A stretch of DNA of 64,000 nucleotides from Roseibium aggregatum IAM 12614 (GTDB taxonomy: Bacteria > Pseudomonadota > Alphaproteobacteria > Rhizobiales > Stappiaceae), in the NCBI RefSeq assembly GCF_000168975.1, contig NZ_AAUW01000025.1:40658-104657 (forward strand), in the 5' to 3' direction. This document shows positions 44,885-53,178 of the stretch, piece by piece; position 1 is the first letter of the stretch; each line of letters opens with the position of its first letter. The position numbers were made by a program, and so were the translations under genes. Under the pieces are notes generated by a model, which worked only from the letters and a program-made list of their open reading frames with translations, made no database searches and had not been told where the DNA came from.

Positions 44885-45681
44885 TGGAACAGGTACAGCT
44901 TCAAGACTGGGCGCGCTACACGCCGGCACAGCGGTTTCAGCGCTACGGCTACTTTGCACTGACCGCCCTTGTCGTCGCCTGGGCACTGGGCAGCGTCAAC
45001 ATCATCTGGGCCTGGGTGTGGGACGCGCCGACCCAGATGGGCGATCTCTTCAGCCGCATGGTGCCGCCCGACCCGACCCACCTCGACCAGATCCTGAGTG
45101 CGTTGTGGGAAACGGTGAACCTGGCCACCATCGCTACAGCCATGGCGGTCGTGCTGGCACTGCCGGTGGCCTATATCGCCGCGCAGAACACCACGCCGAA
45201 CGCGCTGACGCTCTGGCTGGGCCGGTTCATCCTGGTCTCCTCGCGGTCGGTCAATACGATCATCTGGGCCTTGCTGTTCGTGGCAATCTTCGGCCCCGGT
45301 GTTGTTGCCGGTATCGTCGCCATCATGTTCCGCTCCATCGGCTTCCTGGGTAAGCTTTTGGGTGAGGCCATCGAGGAAATCGATCCGAAGCCGGTCGAAG
45401 CGCTGAAGGCATGTGGAGCAAGCCATTTCAAGGTCGTGCTCTATGCCATCGTGCCTCAGGTCATGCCGACCTTCTTTGCGGTGGCGATCCTGCGCTGGGA
45501 CATCAACTTGCGGGAATCCACGGTTCTCGGCCTGGTCGGTGCCGGCGGCATCGGGGTGATCCTGCAAGGCGCCATCGACACCTTCAACTGGCAGGAAGTT
45601 TCCACGGTGCTCCTGGCCATCATCGCCCTGGTGGTTGCCGGCGAGGTCGTATCGTCCTACCTGCGGCGCAAGATCCTCTGA
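44884..45681 (+). CDS. phnE: phosphonate-type ABC transporter permease (second)
   Basis: A 265-residue permease homologous to the preceding gene, with the EAA loop EIDPKPVEALKACGASHFKVVLYAIVPQVMP and RWDINLRESTVLGLVGAGGIGVILQGAID. The RWD in place of QLD is usual in the second PhnE of two-permease systems. The pair would make a heterodimeric channel. A very strong terminator follows. Confidence 0.94.
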   Translation: MEQVQLQDWARYTPAQRFQRYGYFALTALVVAWALGSVNIIWAWVWDAPTQMGDLFSRMVPPDPTHLDQILSALWETVNLATIATAMAVVLALPVAYIAAQNTTPNALTLWLGRFILVSSRSVNTIIWALLFVAIFGPGVVAGIVAIMFRSIGFLGKLLGEAIEEIDPKPVEALKACGASHFKVVLYAIVPQVMPTFFAVAILRWDINLRESTVLGLVGAGGIGVILQGAIDTFNWQEVSTVLLAIIALVVAGEVVSSYLRRKIL

Positions 45682-45993
45682 AAAGAGTCCGAACCGGTTG
45701 GTTGGTCTGAAAAGCAGTTCTGGCAAACTGAAAACAATGGTGCGGCAGGGAGAAATCTCTGCCGCACCATTTGCTTTGTGGAAACTCTTTGTCATTCTGT
45801 CCGAAAACCAGCCGAAGCGACGTTGTCTTTCTTGAACTTTTATTCGTTTCAGCGATGATCGAACCAAGAGACTGCCACCAACCGCTGATTTGCCGCCACC
45901 GCTCGGCTGACGAAAACATGCGTCACGCCTGAAACCTCGCCCCGCATCTGACTGGTTTCCGCGGGCGGCCACCACACCATTAAGGCCCGGCCT
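45682..45993. other. intergenic region between phnE and the EamA gene
   Basis: Apart from the terminator at 45736-45771 the stretch has no gene. The segment 45780-45860 is AT-richer and likely includes the promoter of the EamA gene. Confidence 0.45.
45736..45771 (+). terminator. strong hairpin terminator of the phn operon
   Basis: A 16-base-pair stem with one G-T pair (AATGGTGCGGCAGGGA with TCTCTGCCGCACCATT) is capped by a GAAA tetraloop and followed by TGCTTTGTG. It begins 55 bases after the second phnE. Confidence 0.85.
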
Positions 45994-46914
45994 ATGACTG
46001 AATCGCTCAAGGGACTTGCCGCCGCGCTTCTCGCATTTGCCCTGTTTTCCACGCATGACGCGATCATCAAGGAACTCGGCGCCAGCTATCCGGTCTTTCA
46101 GATCATCTTCTTCACGATGCTGTTCGCCTTCGTGCCGATGTCCATGATGATGCTGGCGGACAAGGCGGTCGACAATTTCCGTCCAAGGCATCCCTGGCTG
46201 GTGCTGTTTCGGGCAGGCCTGGCCATTATCGCCATGTCTTGCGGCTTCTACGCCTTCACGGCGCTGCCGCTGGCCGAGGTCTATGCGTTGCTCTTTGCCA
46301 TGCCGCTGCTGATCACCGCTTTGTCGGTGCCGTTGCTGGGCGAAACCGTGCGGGCACAGCGCTGGGCGGCGGTGATTGTCGGTCTGGTTGGCGTTTTAAT
46401 CGTTTTACGTCCTGGCGTGACCGAACTGACCCTCGGCCATGCCGCGGCTCTGACGGCGGCCTTCGCCAATTCGCTCTCCACCATTCTGGTGCGTAAACTC
46501 GGCGGCAAGGAGCGCCCGGCGGTGCTGATCCTCTACCCGATGATCCTGTCCATGACCGCCATGTCCATGACGCTGCCTGTGTTCTACGTGCCGGTGGAGC
46601 TTCTCGATCTCGGCCTGATGGCGGCCATCGGCTTTCTGTCGGTCGTTGCCCAGTTCCTGACGATTTCCGCCTACAAGGCCGCTCCGGCCGCAGTGGTGGC
46701 ACCGTTGCAATACAGCCAGATCCTGTGGGCAAGCCTGTTCGGCGTACTGTTCTTTTCCGAAACGCCGGACTTCTACGTCGGACTCGGCTCTGCCATCATC
46801 ATCGCCTCGGGCATCTTCGTCGTCTGGCGCGAGAGCCGCGAGAATGTCTCCATGCAGACCCCGGTCCTGAAAACCGCCAACCCGCGGTTCGATACGGGCC
46901 CGCAGCCGAAGTAG
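45994..46914 (+). CDS. DMT superfamily transporter (EamA domain)
   Basis: The 306-residue protein has ten predicted membrane helices in two EamA repeats (about 5-140 and 150-290). Typical pieces are AALLAFALFSTHDAIIKELGASYPVFQIIFF at the start, FYAFTALPLAEVYALLFAMPLLITALSVPLLGE closing repeat one, and YKAAPAAVVAPLQYSQILWASLFGVLFFSE in repeat two. Such proteins export amino acids or metabolites; substrate unknown. It stands alone, convergent with an ABC-2 efflux system. Confidence 0.9.
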   Translation: MTESLKGLAAALLAFALFSTHDAIIKELGASYPVFQIIFFTMLFAFVPMSMMMLADKAVDNFRPRHPWLVLFRAGLAIIAMSCGFYAFTALPLAEVYALLFAMPLLITALSVPLLGETVRAQRWAAVIVGLVGVLIVLRPGVTELTLGHAAALTAAFANSLSTILVRKLGGKERPAVLILYPMILSMTAMSMTLPVFYVPVELLDLGLMAAIGFLSVVAQFLTISAYKAAPAAVVAPLQYSQILWASLFGVLFFSETPDFYVGLGSAIIIASGIFVVWRESRENVSMQTPVLKTANPRFDTGPQPK

Positions 46915-46972
46915 GAAGCGGGGGAGACTGACTGCCAACTGGCGGCTATCCGGACTTCCCACAACACGACAG

Positions 46973-47080
46973 CCTCATCCTGAGGAAGCGCGTTAGCGCT
47001 GTCTCGAAGGATGGGCCACTTGCTCATGAGTATGCCGCCCATCCTTCGAGACGCGCAGAATTGCGCTCCTCAGGATGCGG
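46973..47080. repeat. palindromic intergenic repeat (copy B)
   Basis: CCTCATCCTGAGG (46973-46985) pairs with CCTCAGGATGCGG (47068-47080) with one mismatch, enclosing GTCTCGAAGGATGGGC and GCCCATCCTTCGAGAC as a second nested dyad. It matches copy A at 18424 in order and spacing of modules, and like it lies between convergent genes, but has no T-run. Confidence 0.85.
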
Positions 47081-47156
47081 CCCTGGGGGAGGCGGGCGAA
47101 GGAGGCTGGTCACTACAGCAGTTGGCTAAGCAACTGGTGCCCAGGCCAGCCATTCC

Positions 47157-48305
47157 TCAATCCAGCCGTTTCTTGAACCTGAACGCGGCGACGATCATGC
47201 CGAGAACGAAGAAGCCGCACATCCACAGGACATCGCGATGCAGCTCTACAAGCCCGGCATCACGCAGGACAAAGCCGCGGATCATGCGCATGAAATGCGT
47301 CGCCGGAAACGCCTCGGCAATATATTGCGCGATCACCGGCATGCCCTCGTAGGGAAACATGAAGCCCGACAGCAGGATCGACGGCAGCAGAACGAAGACG
47401 GTCATCTGCGTTGCCTGCAACTGGCTCTGGGCAATGGTCGACAGCACCAGGCCCAGGGAAAGGCTGGCGCCGATAAAGAGCAATGTTCCGACGAAGAGGT
47501 CGAGTATCCGGTCGCCGAAGGGCACGTTGAACAGCAGATGGCCGAGCCCGAGGATGATCGCGGTCTGCACCAGCCCGATGAAGATATAGGGGATGATCTT
47601 GCCGATCATCAGCTCGATCGGCCGCACCGGTGTGTTGATCAGCATCTCCATGTTGCCGCGCTCGCGTTCGCGCACGATTGCGGCGGAGGTGAACATGATC
47701 ATGGTCATGGTCAGGATAATGCCGACAAGGCCGGGCACGATGTTGATGGCGGTGCGCTGTTCCGGGTTGAAGAACAGGGCCACCTCGAAGGTCGGCGTCG
47801 ACCGGTTCGGGGCCTGCCGGTTCAGTTCGGACAGCGGCATGTTGCGCAGCGACTTGATGGCACCTGCGATCATGGTGTCGGAGCCGTCGACAATCCATTG
47901 GGCGACGGGCCGGCTGGTTTCCTCGTCCGTGGAAGGCGGCGTGCCGAGATTGGCGGCGGGAGAGCGGGCAACCCGCTGGGACAGGTCGTACGGCAGGATG
48001 AAGGCCGCTCGCACGCGGGCGGCCTTGATGGCCGTTTCCGCTTCCTCAATGCTCGTCAGGCGTTCGGTCACCTTCACCACGCGCGTGGCTTCCACCATCT
48101 GGATCAGAACGCGGCTGATCCCGGTCTGGCTGTGATCGACGACCGCAACGGGAATGTCCCGGATGTTGGTGTTGATCGCGTAGCCGAACAGGATGAGCTG
48201 GATCAAAGGGATCATGATGACCATGCCGAAAGTCATCCGGTCACGGCGCAACTGGGCGAGTTCCTTGAAGAAAATCGCGGATATGCGGGAGAGCGGTCTG
48301 ATCAT
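47157..48305 (-). CDS. ABC-2 type transporter permease
   Basis: A 382-residue protein of the YhhJ/YbhR type: an N-terminal helix (MTFGMVIMIPLIQLILFGYAIN), a large periplasmic domain (about 45-185), then five membrane helices from IVPGLVGIILTMTMIMFTSAAIVRERERGNMEMLINTPVRPIELMIGKIIPYIFIGL onward. The RERERGNMEMLINTPV loop is the family signature. With the ATPase and HlyD-type lipoprotein it makes an efflux pump or an exporter of an envelope component. Its start overlaps the ATPase stop by ATGA. Only one permease gene is present, so a homodimer is expected. Confidence 0.92.
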   Translation of the reverse strand: MIRPLSRISAIFFKELAQLRRDRMTFGMVIMIPLIQLILFGYAINTNIRDIPVAVVDHSQTGISRVLIQMVEATRVVKVTERLTSIEEAETAIKAARVRAAFILPYDLSQRVARSPAANLGTPPSTDEETSRPVAQWIVDGSDTMIAGAIKSLRNMPLSELNRQAPNRSTPTFEVALFFNPEQRTAINIVPGLVGIILTMTMIMFTSAAIVRERERGNMEMLINTPVRPIELMIGKIIPYIFIGLVQTAIILGLGHLLFNVPFGDRILDLFVGTLLFIGASLSLGLVLSTIAQSQLQATQMTVFVLLPSILLSGFMFPYEGMPVIAQYIAEAFPATHFMRMIRGFVLRDAGLVELHRDVLWMCGFFVLGMIVAAFRFKKRLD

Positions 48306-49240
48306 TGGCGGCCTTCTCCCGTTGCGGTCACGAAGACATCTTCCAGGTTCGGGCGCACCTTTTCGATCAGCGTGGCACCGTTGGTTTCGTCCTTGGTCTT
48401 CAGAAAGGCTTCCGGGTCGGCAATGTCTTCCCGCACCAGAACCCGAAGTCGGGCCCCAAGCTGCGCGGCGGTAATGATGCCCTCCGTTCCCAGCAGCTTC
48501 CGGCGGATCTCGCGCAGGTTCGGTCCTTCGATTTCCACCACATTGGCGCCCATTGCCGCCATCAGGTCCTTGGGTGCTCCGTCCGCACGCTTCTGGCCTG
48601 CTTCCATGATAGCAATCTTGTGGCAGCGTTCCGCTTCATCCATGAAATGGGTGGTCACGACGATGGAGGTGCCGCCATCGACCAGGTCGAAAAGCTGTTC
48701 CCAGAAATGGCGGCGCGACTCCGGATCCACGGCCGAGGTCGGTTCGTCCAGAAACAGAAGCTGCGGCTCGTGCAGAACCGCGGTTGCCAGGGCAAGGCGC
48801 TGGCGCTGGCCGCCGGACATCTTGCCTGCGAACCGGTCCCCGAGGTCGCTCAGTTCATAGCGCTCCATAACCTCGGCGATGCGCTGTTTCTTTCGCTTCG
48901 ACGGCAGGCCGTAGATCGTCGCCATGAAGGTGAGGTTTTCCAGCACCGTCAGGTCGCCGTACAGCGAGAAGGCCTGGGTCATGTAGCCGATCTTGTATTT
49001 CAGGGTCTCCGCATCCTTGGGGACGGAGAGCCCCAGAACTTCAACGGTTCCTTCCGTTGGCGTCAGAAGCCCCGTGAGCATGCGCATGGCGGTGGTCTTG
49101 CCGCTGCCGTTGGGGCCCAGAAAGCCGTAGATCATGCCGCGTTCAATGGTCAGGTCCAGTCCGTCGACTGCCCGGAACCCCTTGAAGCTTTTCACCAGGC
49201 CCTCGGCCCGGATCACGATGTCCCCACCCGTTGAACTCAC
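48302..49240 (-). CDS. ABC transporter ATP-binding protein (efflux, CcmA/YhiH type)
   Basis: The 312-residue ATPase has Walker A GPNGSGKTT, IGYMTQAFSLYGDLTVLENL, signature MSGGQRQRLALATAVLH, Walker B LLFLDEPTSAVDPESRR and switch His in VTTHFMDEAERC. An extra C-terminal domain of about 70 residues follows, common in drug/efflux ATPases. It is sandwiched between HlyD and permease genes with ATGA overlaps on both sides. Confidence 0.93.
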   Translation of the reverse strand: MSSTGGDIVIRAEGLVKSFKGFRAVDGLDLTIERGMIYGFLGPNGSGKTTAMRMLTGLLTPTEGTVEVLGLSVPKDAETLKYKIGYMTQAFSLYGDLTVLENLTFMATIYGLPSKRKKQRIAEVMERYELSDLGDRFAGKMSGGQRQRLALATAVLHEPQLLFLDEPTSAVDPESRRHFWEQLFDLVDGGTSIVVTTHFMDEAERCHKIAIMEAGQKRADGAPKDLMAAMGANVVEIEGPNLREIRRKLLGTEGIITAAQLGARLRVLVREDIADPEAFLKTKDETNGATLIEKVRPNLEDVFVTATGEGRQ

Positions 49241-50193
49241 GGCAGGACGACCTGGGCGGGGACGCCGTTTGGCAGGTCGTTGGCACTGTCGGGCAATTGC
49301 ACCTCGGCGACATACATCAACCTGGCCCGTTCGGACTGATTGAGCGCGTAATAGGGCGTGAAGGATGCTTCGGAGCTGATCCAGCGCACCGTGCCTTCGA
49401 TCGACTTGTCGAGGCCGTCGATCCGCACTTCAAGCTTGTCGCCCTGCTTGACCTTCACCCGGTGCGGTTCGGGCACATAAACCCGGGCATAGGGGGCATC
49501 GCCCGCCAGCATCACCACAACGGGGCTGCCGGCCGTCACCCGTTCTCCAAGGTTCCAGGGAAGACTGTCGAGAGTTCCGTCTCGTGACGCGGTGATGGTG
49601 AGATCCGACAGGATCTTTTCCTGTGTGGCAAGGCTGGCCTGCGCAGCCTCAAGCTCGGCCTTGGCTATGTCGAGGTCTTCCGGCCTTGTCCCCGCGACAA
49701 GCTCCTTCAATTGTTCCTGCGCACTTTGCAAGGTTGCGTCGGCGGCATCGCGCGCCGCCTTCGCGCTGTCGAGCTGCGCCTGGCTTGTGGTGCCGCGCCC
49801 GGTCAGGTCGTTGTAGCGTTCGAACGTGGCCTGCGCGTCTTCCAGTTCCGCCTTTGCTCCGGCGACACTCGCACGGGCCTTGGCGATTTCTTCCTGGCGC
49901 GCTCCGTTTTCAAGCTTCACCAGATTGGCCTTGGCTTTCTGAACCTCCGCCTTTGCCTGAGCGACGATAGCCTGTTGTTCTGCCGGGTCCAACTGAGCCA
50001 GCACGGTTCCCTTCTTGACGAAGGTTCCTTGCGGTACGGGCAGCTCCACCAGAACCTCGTTGGCCGTCGCCGTCAGGGCCACCCGGTCGCGCTCGAGATT
50101 TCCAAGGGCAACATTGCCTTCTTCACCGTAACAGCCGGCAACAAACAGGCACAGGCTGGCGGCGAGGAAGGCTTGAGGACGGGTCGTGGACAT
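49237..50193 (-). CDS. HlyD family periplasmic adaptor lipoprotein
   Basis: The 318-residue protein has a lipoprotein signal ending at Cys21 (LFVAGC), a biotinyl-lipoyl-like start (ALTATANEVLVELPVPQGTFVKKGTVLAQLDPAEQQ), a long Ala/Gln/Lys-rich coiled-coil hairpin (about 70-190) and a beta-barrel domain (SLPWNLGERVTAGSPVVVMLAGDAPYARVYVPEPHRVKVKQGDKL). It links an inner-membrane ABC exporter to the outer envelope. It is first in the operon, with its promoter in the 190 bases upstream. Confidence 0.91.
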   Translation of the reverse strand: MSTTRPQAFLAASLCLFVAGCYGEEGNVALGNLERDRVALTATANEVLVELPVPQGTFVKKGTVLAQLDPAEQQAIVAQAKAEVQKAKANLVKLENGARQEEIAKARASVAGAKAELEDAQATFERYNDLTGRGTTSQAQLDSAKAARDAADATLQSAQEQLKELVAGTRPEDLDIAKAELEAAQASLATQEKILSDLTITASRDGTLDSLPWNLGERVTAGSPVVVMLAGDAPYARVYVPEPHRVKVKQGDKLEVRIDGLDKSIEGTVRWISSEASFTPYYALNQSERARLMYVAEVQLPDSANDLPNGVPAQVVLP

Positions 50194-50384
50194 GGATTCC
50201 TCTCAATGGATCAACGGCATGCAGCAAGAGGGGCAGTACCTTGCCGTAACCATAGCCTGCTTCGAAGGTGTGTGCCATGGCTGGTTGAGGCGGAGGCGAG
50301 GGGATCAACATCAAGAGAAAGCCTGCGATGAAGTGCCGGTTCGCATCGACCAGAAAAGAGGGGTGATCGTCGTCAACCGGAACC

Positions 50385-50415
50385 AAAAAAGGCTGCGATT
50401 TGATACGCAGCCTTT
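50385..50415 (-). terminator. rho-independent terminator of the ParA-like gene
   Basis: On the minus strand a perfect 10-base-pair stem (AAAGGCTGCG / CGCAGCCTTT) with an eight-base loop is followed by TTTTTTGG. It begins 27 bases after the stop at 50442. Confidence 0.88.
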
Positions 50416-50441
50416 CAGCAAATTGATATGATCCGAAGCCG

Positions 50442-51146
50442 TCAGCTTGCCCGCTTGAACACGTTGTACCAGCGTTTCTTGGGCACGGAGATCGCCCGTT
50501 CCAGAACTTCCGCCGCATAGAGCGACGCGTTTTCCCGCGCCTTGCGGACGCCGGACACCAGGGTTGTGTCGAGGCCGGAAAGGCCGCCGCCGAATTCGAA
50601 GAGGTCGCGGAATGCGGCACGCTCCACAATCGGGGTCATCAGGACATCGATGTTCTGGGCCGAAAGGAAATCCTGCACCGCTTTCATCGCGCGTGTTGTC
50701 ACGGCGGCGTTGGTCCGGGTCAGAACCACACAATGCTTGATGTCGTGACGGACGATTTTTTCAAGCTTCTTGATTAGCGTGAGGATCTTAGCGCCGCCGC
50801 GTGCATCCATGGAAGAGCCCTGGATCGGCACCACCACCAGGTCGGATACCGACAGCGCATTGGCGACGATCAGGTTCTCGGTCCCCTCAAGATCAACGAT
50901 AACGTAGTCGGAGGTCTCGGCCGCAAGCATGATCTGCTCGGTGATGGAGGCCGGCGAGATTTCGCTGATGACGTTGATGCCTGGGCTCTTGCGCGGCAGC
51001 TCGTACCACTTCGAGATCCATTTCTGCGGGTCCGCATCGAAGATGGTGACGCGTTTTCCCCGTGCCGCGACTTCTGTCGCCAGCAGCAGGGCCGCCGTGG
51101 TTTTTCCGGCGCCGCCCTTTGCGTTTGCGAAGGAAATGACTGGCAT
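50442..51146 (-). CDS. ParA/VirC1-like ATPase, orphan
   Basis: The 234-residue protein begins MPVISFANAKGGAGKTTAALLLATEV with a deviant Walker A motif (KGGAGKTT), then VTIFDADPQKWISKWYELP, YVIVDLEGTENLIVANALSVSDLVVVPIQGSSMDARGG. The size, the DADPQ-W pattern and the compact C-terminus resemble VirC1/ParA-type ATPases rather than chromosomal ParA or MinD, and no ParB or centromere-like repeats are adjacent. It may position a protein or plasmid-related cargo. ATG 51146 has AGGAGAACCCAG upstream; a frame to 51224 is open but not needed. Confidence 0.86.
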   Translation of the reverse strand: MPVISFANAKGGAGKTTAALLLATEVAARGKRVTIFDADPQKWISKWYELPRKSPGINVISEISPASITEQIMLAAETSDYVIVDLEGTENLIVANALSVSDLVVVPIQGSSMDARGGAKILTLIKKLEKIVRHDIKHCVVLTRTNAAVTTRAMKAVQDFLSAQNIDVLMTPIVERAAFRDLFEFGGGLSGLDTTLVSGVRKARENASLYAAEVLERAISVPKKRWYNVFKRAS

Positions 51147-51735
51147 CTGGGTTCTCCTGACCTGGCCGAGCATTGTCTGGAGCAACTTGCGTCTGCGAGT
51201 GCATGCACAAAGCTGCCCCAACACCTAAAAGGCGATCCGTCAGCGGGTTTTCGTCTGTTCCATTGCAAATCCGCTTGTGTCGCCGATGACCTTTTGCAGG
51301 CCTATCTGTCTGGCAGTCTTGGATTTTTATGGTTACCAAATCCTTAAATTCGCATTTTGCAGCACACTTATTCAACGCGCGTTAGGATTTGTGGATAAAG
51401 ACGCGCAAAAGGCCTTGGCACAATTTGCAAGGGTTCTGAGACCTGCCGTGTTGTCAGCACCGAGCGGCGCTCTCGAAGCGGCAATCATCAATCAGCAACA
51501 TCTTGGGCCTTTGCAGACTGGACCGGCAAGAAAGCCCGCCCGTTTTTGACCCGCCACCGATTGCATGCGCCCCGGGTGCCGCGTAGGTTGTCGATGCGGA
51601 AAGGGGGCCTGAATCGGCTGCCTGCTGCCGGTTGACCGGTCTCATGGTGTTGTGGGCACTTGCCTGCGGTGAATTGCACGCCAGATGCTTTGGGATCAGA
51701 CTTCTATCTTATATACGCGCCTTGAAGGACGCCAC
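51147..51735. other. intergenic region, ParA-like gene to hydrolase
   Basis: About 590 bases without a supported gene; short open frames on both strands have no ribosome sites. The segment 51290-51420 is AT-rich and probably contains the divergent promoters. No repeats or strong dyads were found. Confidence 0.45.
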
Positions 51736-52644
51736 ATGCTGCACCGATTTTTCAACGCCCGCCCGGCCTGCTTGATCCGGAACCTTCTGCTTTGCGGGGT
51801 GTTGACTTATGCGGGGATGGCGGGTTTCGCCCAGGCAGAGGCCCTGAAGCCCTACAAGGATGGGCTGTTCCGCTACAAGAAGGTCAGCGAAACGCTCTAC
51901 GACGGCGATTTCATCGTCGTCGAATACTCCAAGCAGCGGGACCTGCGCGACCGCGACGAAGTCGATGAACGCAGGGTCTACGGAAATTATGTTTCCTACA
52001 AACCCAAGCGTGGCCGTGGCAGCAGCGAACTGAAAGCCAATGGCCGGGTTGTCGAGTTCATGGGCACCGGCAACTGGAAAGGCGGCGCAAACGCCATCGT
52101 GATCTACATTCACGGGCAGGGCGGCAACCGCTTTCAGGGCATGAACGACGTCTCCTTCGGCGGCAACTTCAACCGTGTGCAGAACCTGATGGTCAGAAAC
52201 GGCGGCGCTTATCTGACCGTCGACATAAAGAACTTCGACAATCGCGGCACCACGGATGTGGCTGCTTTGATCCAGTATCAAAAGCAGTTGTCTCCCCGCG
52301 CCAAGGTGGTGGTTGCCTGCGGCTCCATGGGCGGCATCATCTGCTGGAACCTGCTGAAGAACGCCAATTACGCCAGCATGCTCTCCGGCGTCCTGCTCCT
52401 TGGCTCGCCGAAAGATCCCAATTTCCTGTCTTCCGGAGCGCTCGGGCGCAACGTGCCAATCTATATGGGGCAGGGGACACTCGATCAGGTCTACAACTGG
52501 GAAGACCAGGCGAACTTCTTCAAGCAGATCAAGACCAAGGCACCGAATTATCCGATCAAGTTCACCCTGTTCGATACCGGCACGCACGGCACGCCCATCC
52601 GCATGACCGACTGGCGCCTCGTGCTCAACTGGATGCTGGGCTAG
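51736..52644 (+). CDS. secreted alpha/beta-hydrolase fold protein
   Basis: The 302-residue protein has a signal peptide (about 1-35, ending GFAQA-EA) and an alpha/beta-hydrolase core: strand IVIYIHGQGGNRFQG with an oxyanion HGQGG, nucleophile elbow VVACGSMGGIICW (Ser in GSMGG), acid candidate in YMGQGTLDQVYNW and catalytic His in DTGTHGTP. The substrate is unknown; esterase or peptidase activity in the periplasm is inferred. The N-terminal 70 residues contain a charged block (SKQRDLRDRDEVDERR) outside the core fold. ATG 51736 is chosen by the signal peptide. Confidence 0.82.
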   Translation: MLHRFFNARPACLIRNLLLCGVLTYAGMAGFAQAEALKPYKDGLFRYKKVSETLYDGDFIVVEYSKQRDLRDRDEVDERRVYGNYVSYKPKRGRGSSELKANGRVVEFMGTGNWKGGANAIVIYIHGQGGNRFQGMNDVSFGGNFNRVQNLMVRNGGAYLTVDIKNFDNRGTTDVAALIQYQKQLSPRAKVVVACGSMGGIICWNLLKNANYASMLSGVLLLGSPKDPNFLSSGALGRNVPIYMGQGTLDQVYNWEDQANFFKQIKTKAPNYPIKFTLFDTGTHGTPIRMTDWRLVLNWMLG

Positions 52645-52761
52645 AGAAACGGGCGTTGGGCGCCTTCATCGAGTGCTTTTGGGGGCACAAACAGCTAGAA
52701 CTTTAGCTTTCGCCACATTAGATTGAGTGAAAATTGATTGGCAGTTTCAGGTTGAAGTGTG

Positions 52762-53178
52762 ATGGCGCGTACCCTTCCGAAGTTTTCGTCTCTCGACAGT
52801 TCCTACCCGGCTGCTAATCACCCTTGTGATCAGGGGTGGGATAACCAATGTGCAATTCGTATGAGCATTTGCCTGATCGGAGCAGGCTTCCACTTGTCCG
52901 GTTACAAACAGGGGCCCCTTTGCAAGCACGGGCATGCGCGCGGTGCACAGTCACTTGGACATTACATTTGGTCTCAAGTTCATCGACCCACAATCGTTCC
53001 TGGTGGAGCCAACGCCAAGGTGAAAGTTTCTAACAAGTCGGGCGTTGTTTTCTTTAAGGATATCGCCGGATTTCGGAATGGTATTGGCGACCACATTGAT
53101 CTTTGGGACGGAAAAGCGAGCAAAACCGGTGAATACTTCGAAGACTGCACGGAAATTTGGTTCTGGCCGGCGAGTTGA
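52762..53178 (+). CDS. Tae4-like type VI secretion peptidoglycan amidase effector
   Basis: The 138-residue protein carries the two blocks that define Tae4-type NlpC/P60-like amidases: the nucleophile region WDNQCAIRMSICLIGAG (Cys30) and GDHIDLWDG (His111), with HARGAQSLGHYIW and VVFFKDIAGF between them. Tae4 enzymes cut the gamma-D-glutamyl-DAP bond in peptidoglycan after delivery by a type VI secretion system. There is no signal peptide, as expected for an effector. No Hcp, VgrG, PAAR or T6SS structural gene is nearby. Base composition is visibly less GC-rich than neighbours. ATG 52762 follows a GTG at 52759; the ribosome site is weak. Confidence 0.8.
   Translation: MARTLPKFSSLDSSYPAANHPCDQGWDNQCAIRMSICLIGAGFHLSGYKQGPLCKHGHARGAQSLGHYIWSQVHRPTIVPGGANAKVKVSNKSGVVFFKDIAGFRNGIGDHIDLWDGKASKTGEYFEDCTEIWFWPAS

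Noticed and set aside
44791..46191. 466-codon minus-strand frame across phnE and the EamA gene
   Set aside because: It crosses a strong terminator and two well-supported plus-strand genes; no protein-like motifs.
47238..48860. 540-codon plus-strand frame opposite the ABC-2 efflux genes
   Set aside because: Shadow frame of the permease and ATPase genes; His/Asp/Arg-rich composition.
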